Below are positions 1 to 5,236 of a stretch of DNA of 5,236 bases, piece after piece; the first letter of the stretch is position 1, and each line of letters opens with the position of its first letter. The notes below the pieces were generated by a model that worked only from the letters and a program-made list of their open reading frames with translations, was not told where the DNA came from and searched no databases. The translations under genes and the position numbers were made by a program. The stretch covers positions 1 to 5,236 of the forward strand of contig DATMEP010000118.1 of NCBI GenBank assembly GCA_035556755.1. The letters are read 5' to 3'. This DNA is from VRUE01 sp035556755. GTDB lineage: Bacteria; Actinomycetota; Thermoleophilia; Solirubrobacterales; 70-9.

Positions 1-1210
1 CCAGCTCGAAGACGAGTGGTCGGAGGGCGACAGCGCCGAGCGCCCCGACGTCGGCGAAGAGGAGATCGCCGACATCGTCTCGATGTGGACCGGGATCCCG
101 GTCTTCAAACTGACCGAGGCCGAGACCAAGAAGCTGATCCGCATGGAGGACGAACTGCACAAGCGGGTGATCGGCCAGGAGGTCGCGATCACCGCCGTCT
201 CGAAAGCTATCCGCCGCTCCCGCGCCGGGATCAAGGACCCGAAGCGACCGGCCGGTTCGTTCATCTTCCTCGGCCCCTCCGGGGTCGGCAAGACCGAGCT
301 GGCGCGCACGCTCGCCGAGTTCCTCTTCGGGGACGAGGAGGCGCTGATCAGGATCGACATGTCCGAGTACATGGAGAAGCACGCGGTCAGCCGCCTGGTC
401 GGCTCGCCGCCGGGATACATCGGCTACGACGAGGGCGGTCAGCTGACCGAGGCGGTGCGGCGCAAGCCGTACTGCGTGCTCCTGCTCGACGAGATCGAGA
501 AGGCCCACCCCGACGTCTTCAACATCCTGCTGCAGATCCTCGAGGACGGGAGGCTGACCGACGCCCAGGGGCGCACGGTCGACTTCCGCAACGCGATCGT
601 GATCATGACCTCGAACATCGGCGCCTCGGAGATCGCCAAGAACACCTCGATCGGCTTCACCGTCGCCGACGAGACCGGCATGTCCTACGACGACATGAAG
701 AACCGGATCATGAGCGACCTGAAAAAAGTCTTCCGGCCGGAGTTCCTCAACCGGATCGACGAGGTGATCGTCTTCCACAAGCTGGCCAAGGCCGAGGTGA
801 AGGAGATCATCGACCTGATGATCAACCGGGTCCGGGTCCAGGTCGCCGAGCACGAGCTGCAGCTGGAGCTGACCGACGAGTCCAAGAACCTGCTGGTCGA
901 GAAAGGCTGGGACCCTTCGATGGGAGCCCGGCCGCTGCGCCGCGCGATCCAGCGCTACATCGAGGACCCGCTCGCCGACGAGGTGCTGCGGCAGAGCGAG
1001 ATGGCGCCCGGGTCGACCGTGATGGTCGAGCGCGACGCCTCCGGCGACGAGGACGACCGGCCGCTGAAGCTGACGATCGTCGCGCCGAAGAAGCCGCCGA
1101 AGCCGAAGCCCGAGCCCGAGAAGGTCGGGGTCGGTGCGAAGCGGGGCGAGGACGGCGACGACGGCGAGCCGGAGGCGAGTACCCCCGTTTCCGGCGACGA
1201 CGAGGGCTGA
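1..1210 (+). CDS. clpC: ATP-dependent Clp protease ATP-binding subunit ClpC, C-terminal part (5' end outside window)
   Basis: This is the C-terminal 402 residues of a class I Clp/Hsp100 AAA+ unfoldase, which feeds unfolded substrates to the ClpP peptidase in the cytoplasm. The reading frame is open from base 2, so the gene begins upstream; the N domain, first ATPase module and middle domain are not seen. In visible-residue numbering, the linker reads IVSMWTGIPV (25-34). The D2 module then has Walker A GPSGVGKT (91-98), pore loop GYIG (138-141), Walker B VLLLDE (159-164), sensor-1 Asn205 in TSNIGA, arginine finger Arg251 in FLNRID, and sensor-2 GAR (308-310). An IGF tripeptide (217-219) sits where ClpC/ClpA/ClpX carry the ClpP-docking loop, so pairing with ClpP is expected. 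All D2 catalytic residues are intact. The last 40 residues (363-402) are a Lys/Pro- then Asp/Glu/Gly-rich tail, longer than in B. subtilis ClpC and probably disordered. The stop is TGA at 1208-1210. ClpC rather than ClpB is favoured by the IGF loop and by the neighbouring disA and carD. Confidence 0.96.
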   Translation, partial: QLEDEWSEGDSAERPDVGEEEIADIVSMWTGIPVFKLTEAETKKLIRMEDELHKRVIGQEVAITAVSKAIRRSRAGIKDPKRPAGSFIFLGPSGVGKTELARTLAEFLFGDEEALIRIDMSEYMEKHAVSRLVGSPPGYIGYDEGGQLTEAVRRKPYCVLLLDEIEKAHPDVFNILLQILEDGRLTDAQGRTVDFRNAIVIMTSNIGASEIAKNTSIGFTVADETGMSYDDMKNRIMSDLKKVFRPEFLNRIDEVIVFHKLAKAEVKEIIDLMINRVRVQVAEHELQLELTDESKNLLVEKGWDPSMGARPLRRAIQRYIEDPLADEVLRQSEMAPGSTVMVERDASGDEDDRPLKLTIVAPKKPPKPKPEPEKVGVGAKRGEDGDDGEPEASTPVSGDDEG

Positions 1211-1223
1211 GCGCCGCCCACAG

Positions 1224-2354
1224 ATGCGCGAGCCCGGCCGCACGGCGATCGGCACCTGGAGCGGGGGCAGGTTCATCCGCTATGGCGAGGAGATCGCCGA
1301 GGAGCGACTGGAGGCGTTGTTGCGCCCGGGTGCCGGGATCGACACCGTCCTCAGCGCCGATACCTACGGCCAGGGCGAGGCCGACCGGGTGCTTGGCCGA
1401 GCTTTGGCCGGGGCCTCACCGGACGAGTACTGCCTGGTGGGGGCGGTGGGTCACGACTTCTACGAGGGCGAGCGGGACGGCCCGCGCGGTTTCCCTCGCT
1501 TCACCGACCCGCGCCTGCGCGGCGAGGCCGAGTACGCCGGTTACCTGCGGATGGCCGCCGAGCGCAGTCTGGAGCGGCTCGGCGCCGAGCGCTTCGACCT
1601 GCTCCTCCTCCACAACCCGGACCGGATCGGCTACTCGAGCGAGGCGGTCTGGGACGGGATGGAGGCGCTGCGCGAGGCGGGCCTGACGGCGCAGGTCGGG
1701 GTCGCGCCCGGTCCCGCCAACGGATTCACCCTCGACCTGATCTCCTGCCTGGAGCGGTTCGGCGAGCGGATCGATTGGGCGATGATCATCCTCAACCCGT
1801 TCGAGCCCTGGCCCGGTGAGCTCTGCCTGCGGGCGGCGGCGGAGCACGACGTCAAGGTGATCGCCAGGGTGGTCGACTACGGCGGCCTCTTCTGGGGCGA
1901 CCTGCAGCCCGGGATGGAGCTGGCCCCGGGCGACCACCGGGCGTTCCGGCCGGCCGGCTGGATCGAGGCGGGCCTGGAGAAGCTGGCGCGGGTCGCGCCG
2001 ATCGGCGAGCGCGCCGGGCTGACGACGATCCAGCTGGCTTGCCAGTGGGACCTCGCCCACCCGGCGATCGAGTGCGTCGTCCCGACCTTGATCCAGGAGG
2101 CGGGCACCGGGGCGCGGCCGGTCGAGGAGAAGCGAGCCGAGCTGGCGGCGCTGCCGGCGGAGCTGCTGCTCTCGGTCGAGGACGTGGCGGAGATCCGCGC
2201 GGTCGGCGACAACACGGGCTGCATGGCGCTGAAGGGGGCGAGCCCGGGACACGAGGGCGAGGAACGGCCCGATCGCTGGTCGCTGGACGGCGAGCTGACC
2301 GCGGTCGGCGAGCGCTGGGGAATCGACCCCGAGCGCGACCTGATCACCACGTAG
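1224..2354 (+). CDS. aldo/keto reductase family protein with an altered active site
   Basis: A 376-residue protein with the order of motifs of a TIM-barrel aldo/keto reductase (NAD(P)H-dependent carbonyl reduction). These are an N-terminal GTWSGG strand (10-15), a SADTYGQGEADRVLGRAL segment (44-61) matching the family's DTADVYG...LGRAL signature, FDLLLLHNPD (124-133) with the conserved His130, GVAPGPANG (159-167) where the family has GVSN, and a late QLACQWDLAHP helix followed by VVPT. Aligned without gaps, Tyr48 and His130 of the catalytic Asp-Tyr-Lys-His tetrad are kept. The Asp position is Leu43 and the Lys position is Ala74 (in LVGAVG). Ordinary reductase activity is therefore doubtful, and the substrate is unknown. 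The ATG at 1224 was chosen because homology begins right after it. An in-frame ATG at 1134 would add 30 Arg-rich residues lying inside clpC. The gene starts 13 bases after clpC without a good Shine-Dalgarno sequence, so translational coupling is likely. Family assignment is firm; function is not. Confidence 0.9.
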   Translation: MREPGRTAIGTWSGGRFIRYGEEIAEERLEALLRPGAGIDTVLSADTYGQGEADRVLGRALAGASPDEYCLVGAVGHDFYEGERDGPRGFPRFTDPRLRGEAEYAGYLRMAAERSLERLGAERFDLLLLHNPDRIGYSSEAVWDGMEALREAGLTAQVGVAPGPANGFTLDLISCLERFGERIDWAMIILNPFEPWPGELCLRAAAEHDVKVIARVVDYGGLFWGDLQPGMELAPGDHRAFRPAGWIEAGLEKLARVAPIGERAGLTTIQLACQWDLAHPAIECVVPTLIQEAGTGARPVEEKRAELAALPAELLLSVEDVAEIRAVGDNTGCMALKGASPGHEGEERPDRWSLDGELTAVGERWGIDPERDLITT

Positions 2355-2364
2355 CCTGCCGCGG

Positions 2365-3479
2365 ATGGCGCGCAAGTGGTGGACGCTGGTCGGGGCATGC
2401 GCCGGCCTCTTCGTCCTGATGCTCGACTCGACCGTGGTGGCGCTGGCCCTGCCCAGCATCCGGCGGAGCAGCAGGCCCGCGCGCTCGGGATCTGGGCTGG
2501 GATCTCGGCGCTGGCCCTGGCGATCGGCCCGCTCGCCGGCGGCGCCCTGGTCGAGCTCGACTGGCGGGCGATCTTCTGGATCAACCTGCCGGTGATCGCC
2601 GTCGGCATCGCGATCGTGGCGCTTGCGGCGCCCGAGTCGACCGATCCCGGCTCGGGCCGCAGGGTCGACCTCGCCGGTCTGCTCGCGCTCAGCCTCGGGC
2701 TCACCTCGGTGGTCCTGGCAATGGTCCAGGCGCGGGTCTGGGGCGCGGGCGCGACCGTCGCTCTGGCGCTGCTCGGGCTCGCTTCCCTATTTGCCTTCTG
2801 GCGGATCGAGCACCGCGTCGGCGAGCCGATCGTCGATTTCTCGCTCTTCCGCAACGGGCCCTACTTCGGCGCCAGCGCAGCCGCCTTCGCCCTGGTCGGC
2901 GCCTACTGGTCGGTTATGTTCTTCCAGCCCCAGTACCTGCAGGACGTGCGCGGGCACTCCGCCGTGCTGAGCGGCCTGCTGATCCTGCCGGTGACGGTCC
3001 CGATGGTCTTCATCTCGCCGCTGTCCGGCCGGCTGATCGCCCGCTTCGGGGCGCGGCGGCTGATGACCGCCGGGATGCTCTTCGGGGTGGTGGGGCTCGT
3101 CGCCCTCACCCAGATCGGCGCGGACAGCCCCTACGCGCTGCTGCTGGCCGGCTACCTGCCGTTCGGGGTCGCGCTTGGCCTCGTCTACGCACCGATGTCG
3201 ACCGCGGCAATGGCCGCGATGCCGCCCGAGAAGGCCGGGATCGCCTCGGGGGTGCTGGCGATGGACCGGGTGATGGCGGGCACGATCGCCCTTGCCGCCG
3301 CCGGCGCCGTCTTCCACGCCCTGCTTGGCGACGGCGACTCCTTCACCGCAGCGATCGCGGGCTCGACCTGGGTCCTGGTAGGGCTTTGCGCCGTCGGCGT
3401 CGTGCTCACCTGGGTATTCGTACGGGACTCAGATCGCCCCGTGCCCGAGCCTCACGTCCATCGCAAGTTCCATCTCTAA
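2365..3479 (+). pseudogene. DHA2-type MFS drug-efflux transporter (EmrB/QacA-like), internal deletion with frameshift
   Basis: Remnant of a proton-driven multidrug exporter of the 14-TM DHA2 family. From ATG 2365, ten bases after the reductase stop, the first frame gives MARKWWTLVGACAGLFVLML and then LDSTVVALALPSI, the classic first membrane segment. At about 2458-2468 homology jumps to another frame with PAEQQARALGIWAG, which leads directly into motif C of TM5 (GISALALAIGPLAGG, ending near 2543). TM2-TM4 and the loop carrying motif A, roughly 100 residues, are absent. The rest is continuous to TAA 3477-3479. It includes DWRAIFWINLP (TM5-TM6), further hydrophobic helices, GRLIARFGARR near 3030-3060, and PPEKAGIASGVL near 3230. 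A continuous reading frame of the downstream part runs 2376-3479 (367 codons) and might be called as a gene, but its first 28 codons are out-of-frame nonsense. Loss of half the N-terminal bundle should abolish transport. An assembly error cannot be excluded from one sequence. The downstream frame has no stop codons, so the damage looks recent. Confidence 0.85.
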
Positions 3480-3486
3480 GCGGCGT

Positions 3487-3603
3487 CAGGGCCGATCCCG
3501 GTAGGGGTGGAACGTCTTGTACTTTTTCCGCAGGGACGAAAGCGGACAGCCAGCCCCTGTTTTCGGAAAAAGTTAAGTGGAATCCCTGCCGGGATCGGCC
3601 CTG
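3487..3603. repeat. 117-bp long imperfect inverted repeat / hairpin, MITE-like, between the transporter remnant and disA
   Basis: The arms at 3487-3508 and 3582-3603 pair over 22 positions with only two G-T wobbles (left arm begins CAGGGCCGATCCCGG, right arm ends CCGGGATCGGCCCTG). After a small internal loop, pairing resumes at 3516-3530 with 3564-3577, including the perfect 10-bp ACTTTTTCCG / CGGAAAAAGT, with one bulged base at 3520. It continues with CAGGG 3531-3535 against CCCTG 3555-3559, leaving a 19-base apex. The same trinucleotide CGT lies immediately outside both ends (3484-3486 and 3604-3606), as a short target duplication would. This could be a non-autonomous insertion element, a dispersed intergenic repeat, or a structured RNA or leader. 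It is not a standard intrinsic terminator, since neither strand has a T-run after the stem. It encodes no plausible protein. Confidence 0.8.
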
Positions 3604-3618
3604 CGTGAGCAATATCAC

Positions 3619-3647
3619 TTGACACCGAGAATTCCGACCTGTCCACT
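3619..3647 (+). promoter_or_regulatory. candidate housekeeping sigma promoter for disA
   Basis: A perfect -35 hexamer TTGACA occupies 3619-3624, just downstream of the long hairpin. Seventeen bases further, 3642-3647 reads TCCACT, which keeps only the T, A and T at positions 1, 4 and 6 of TATAAT, so the -10 is weak. Transcription from here would start near 3654-3656 and leave a leader of about 45 bases before the disA ATG. A perfect -35 at the right place supports a promoter; the poor -10 leaves this uncertain. A weak -10 would be compatible with a need for CarD-type open-complex stabilisation, which is inference only. Confidence 0.4.
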
Positions 3648-3653
3648 AGGACA
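3640..3653. promoter_or_regulatory. small inverted repeat overlapping the candidate disA -10 (possible operator)
   Basis: TGTCC (3640-3644) and GGACA (3649-3653) form perfect 5-bp arms around the 4-base spacer ACTA. The repeat covers the putative -10 region of the disA promoter, where a repressor would act. Five-base arms occur often by chance, and I do not recognise a known regulator site. Confidence 0.22.
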
Positions 3654-3698
3654 TCACCAGACCGCATTGCAGAGCGAAATTTGGCATCCTAAATAGCG

Positions 3699-4811
3699 AT
3701 GTCGTCGCTGCCCGGGGATGAGCTTCACGAGCTTGCGGAACGTCAGGACCCCCGGCTGCTGAGGGCTCTTGACGTGGTCGCGCCCGGCGGCGCGCTGCGC
3801 GAGGGCATCGACAACATCGTCCACGCCAGGACCGGCGGCCTGATCGTCGTCGGCGATCCCAGCGACATCTCCCACCTGCTCTCGGGGGGGATCAACTTGG
3901 ATATCGACTACACGCCGGCGATGCTCTACCAAGTCGCGAAGATGGACGGGGCGATCGTGCTCAACCCCGAGGCGACGAAGATCGTCTGGGCCAACGTCCA
4001 GCTGATGCCGGACCCGACCATCCTCTCGGCCGAGACCGGGACCCGGCACCGCACCGCCGAGCGCGTCTCCAAACAGACCGAGGCTCTGGTGATCGCGATC
4101 TCGCAGCGCCGCGACGTCGTCTCCCTCTACGTCGAGGGGACGAAGTACATCCTGCAGGAGATCCCCGCGGTGCTCGCCAAGGCGAACCAGGGGCTGGCGA
4201 CGCTGGAGAAGTACCGGCAGCGGCTGGAGCAGGTCTCGAGCCGGCTCACGGTGCTGGAGTTCGAGGGCGGCGGCGTCCTCTACGACGCGCTCACCGTTTT
4301 GCAGCGGGCCGAGCTGGTGACCAGGATGGCGGTCGAGGTCGAGCGCTACATCGTCGAGCTCGGCACCGAGGGTCGGCTGATCGAGATGCAGCTCGAGGAG
4401 ACGATGGTCGGCGTCGCCGCCGACAAGACCGCCCTGATCCGCGACTACTCGGTCGAGGACTCCGAGCAGAACCTGGCCACGGTGATCCAGTCGCTGGCGC
4501 GGATGCCGCACGAGGACGTGCTCGACTTCGGTCGCCTCGCCGAGCTGCTCGGCTACGACCGCAAGCTCAACACCCTCGACTTCCCGGTGACGCCGCGCGG
4601 TTACCGCGTGATGGGGCACATCCCGCGCATCCCGAAGCTGGTCGTGCAGAAGATCGTCCACGAGCTGGGCGGTCTGGAGCAGGTTCTGGCGGCGTCCGAC
4701 GAGCGCCTCGAGGCCGTCGACGGAGTCGGCCCGACCAGGGCCAAGGACATCCGCGAGGGGCTGCGGAGGCTTCAAGAGGTCGATGTGGTCGACCGGTACT
4801 TGCAAAGCTAG
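3699..4811 (+). CDS. disA: DNA integrity scanning diadenylate cyclase DisA
   Basis: Condenses two ATP molecules into cyclic di-AMP and, in characterised homologues, forms an octamer that slows synthesis when it meets branched DNA. The 370 residues match the usual family length. The N-terminal DAC domain (about 10-150) has RTGGLIVVGD (44-53), the catalytic DGA motif (Asp83-Gly84-Ala85, in KMDGAIVLN) and the ATP-binding GTRHRTAER (114-122), all intact. A helical spine follows (about 160-310), with LEKYRQRLEQ and the conserved VELGTEGRLIEMQ. The C-terminal helix-hairpin-helix DNA-binding segment lies at about 323-357, with the hairpin GVGPTRAKDI (342-351). ATG 3699 is the first usable start, because an in-frame TAA sits at 3690-3692. 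There is no Shine-Dalgarno sequence before it, so the message may be leaderless or poorly initiated. radA, a common upstream partner, is absent here; carD follows after 71 bases and may be co-transcribed. The protein appears fully functional. Confidence 0.97.
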   Translation: MSSLPGDELHELAERQDPRLLRALDVVAPGGALREGIDNIVHARTGGLIVVGDPSDISHLLSGGINLDIDYTPAMLYQVAKMDGAIVLNPEATKIVWANVQLMPDPTILSAETGTRHRTAERVSKQTEALVIAISQRRDVVSLYVEGTKYILQEIPAVLAKANQGLATLEKYRQRLEQVSSRLTVLEFEGGGVLYDALTVLQRAELVTRMAVEVERYIVELGTEGRLIEMQLEETMVGVAADKTALIRDYSVEDSEQNLATVIQSLARMPHEDVLDFGRLAELLGYDRKLNTLDFPVTPRGYRVMGHIPRIPKLVVQKIVHELGGLEQVLAASDERLEAVDGVGPTRAKDIREGLRRLQEVDVVDRYLQS

Positions 4812-4866
4812 ACACAGATGGCGATCGAGCTGTCGCAAACCGAAAGGAGCAAGCGATTCCCGAGCT

Positions 4867-4874
4867 AGAGGAGG
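4867..4874 (+). promoter_or_regulatory. strong ribosome binding site fixing the carD start
   Basis: AGAGGAGG ends eight bases before ATG 4883, the best Shine-Dalgarno match in the window. It supports that start even though the frame stays open upstream. A second purine-rich match, AAAGGAG at 4843-4849, has no ATG, GTG or TTG at a useful distance. Confidence 0.7.
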
Positions 4875-4882
4875 CAATCGAG

Positions 4883-5236
4883 ATGGGCCCCGAGGCGGAC
4901 ATCGAGTACGTCTGCGAATTCGAGGTGAACGACAAGGTCGTCTACCCGCACCACGGGGCTGGTCTCGTGTTGAAGAAAGAGACCCGGGAGTTGATGGGGG
5001 AGAAGCGCGAATACCTGACGATCAAGATCCTCCACAACGAACTGACCGTGATGGTTCCTTGCGAAAACGCAGGCAAGGCAGGGCTGCGGCGCATCATCGA
5101 CGAGGAGGAAATCAAGAAGGTCACAGACGTCCTCACCGACGACGTCTCGGAGATGCCGAAGAACTGGAACCGGCGCTTCAAGTACAACCGCGAGAAGATC
5201 AAGACCGGCGACGTCTTCGAGCTCGCCGAGGTGGTC
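4883..5236 (+). CDS. carD: CarD/CdnL family RNA polymerase-binding transcription regulator, N-terminal part (3' end outside window)
   Basis: The visible 118 residues match the CarD/CdnL family, which binds the RNA polymerase beta subunit and stabilises open promoter complexes, notably at rRNA promoters. The N-terminal RNAP-interaction (Tudor-like) domain shows FEVNDKVVYPHHGAG (13-27), ETRELMGEKREYL (33-45) and LTVMVPCENA (54-63), followed by GLRRII (67-72). The start of the C-terminal helical DNA-binding domain has EMPKNWNRRFK (90-100). Its Trp95 corresponds to the tryptophan that wedges into the upstream edge of the bubble in M. tuberculosis CarD. It then runs through EKIKTGD and ELAEVV to the window edge, about 40 residues short of the usual end. 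Relative to M. tuberculosis CarD, about a dozen acidic residues precede the conserved FxVxDxVVYP. The chosen ATG has a strong ribosome binding site. It lies 71 bases after disA with no evident promoter or terminator between them, so co-transcription is likely. Confidence 0.95.
   Translation, partial: MGPEADIEYVCEFEVNDKVVYPHHGAGLVLKKETRELMGEKREYLTIKILHNELTVMVPCENAGKAGLRRIIDEEEIKKVTDVLTDDVSEMPKNWNRRFKYNREKIKTGDVFELAEVV

Noticed and set aside
1134..1223. Upstream start for the reductase gene
   Set aside because: The added 30 residues are an Arg/Ala-rich shadow of the clpC 3' end, and homology begins after ATG 1224.
16..1686. 556-codon open frame on the + strand across clpC and the reductase
   Set aside because: It is an Arg/Gly/Pro-rich out-of-frame reading of high-GC coding DNA; the overlapping frames encode clear ClpC and AKR homologues.
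1416..2459. 347-codon antisense frame over the reductase gene
   Set aside because: Low-complexity Arg/Leu/Asp-rich translation without recognisable domains, typical of antisense shadows in GC-rich genes.
3487..3603. Intrinsic terminator after the transporter remnant
   Set aside because: The stem is far longer than a normal terminator, and no T-run follows it on either strand.
3406..3667. Short frames on both strands through the long hairpin
   Set aside because: They lack ribosome binding sites and coding character, and exist because the inverted repeat reads similarly on both strands.
3480..3698. ydaO/yuaA-type c-di-AMP riboswitch ahead of disA
   Set aside because: I cannot find the conserved core sequences of that riboswitch; the region is one long hairpin instead. 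A covariance-model scan would settle it.
3654..4877. 407-codon antisense frame covering disA
   Set aside because: His/Asp/Leu/Arg-rich shadow of the complete, well-conserved disA on the + strand.
4856..4882. ATT start for carD behind AAAGGAG at 4843-4849
   Set aside because: The spacing is acceptable, but ATT starts are very rare and ATG 4883 has a stronger ribosome binding site.

Overview
The window is GC-rich chromosomal DNA with all recognisable genes on the + strand and very short gaps between them. The gene set (ClpC-type AAA+ unfoldase, DisA diadenylate cyclase, CarD/CdnL RNA polymerase-binding protein) and the codon composition point to an Actinomycetota-like bacterium. A deep lineage such as Thermoleophilia/Solirubrobacterales is my best guess from how the CarD and aldo/keto reductase sequences read, but no search was run.

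Layout: (1) positions 1-1210 hold the C-terminal part of clpC, with the second ATPase module complete and an unusual charged, proline-rich tail. (2) 1224-2354 encode an aldo/keto reductase-like protein in which two of the four classical catalytic residues appear replaced. (3) 2365-3479 are a broken DHA2-type (EmrB/QacA-like) drug-efflux transporter: TM1 is joined out of frame to TM5, so TM2-TM4 are lost. (4) 3480-3698 is the only sizeable non-coding gap. It contains a 117-bp near-perfect long hairpin (3487-3603) flanked by the same trinucleotide, then a perfect TTGACA -35 hexamer and a small inverted repeat ahead of disA. (5) 3699-4811 encode a complete DisA. (6) 4883 to the window end encode the first 118 residues of a CarD-family protein behind a strong Shine-Dalgarno sequence.

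Functionally, the flanking genes are housekeeping and stress genes: protein quality control (ClpC with ClpP), c-di-AMP synthesis coupled to DNA integrity (DisA), and control of promoter-complex stability (CarD). clpC, radA, disA and carD lie near one another in many Gram-positive genomes. Here radA is not between clpC and disA; that space holds the reductase-like gene and the decayed transporter. clpC, the reductase gene and the transporter remnant are spaced like one transcription unit (gaps of 13 and 10 bases). disA probably starts a second unit from its own promoter and may carry carD with it (gap of 71 bases).

I saw no CRISPR array, tRNA, rRNA, insertion-sequence transposase or phage gene. 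The best candidates for something undescribed are the long hairpin/MITE-like element before disA and the catalytically altered reductase-like protein.
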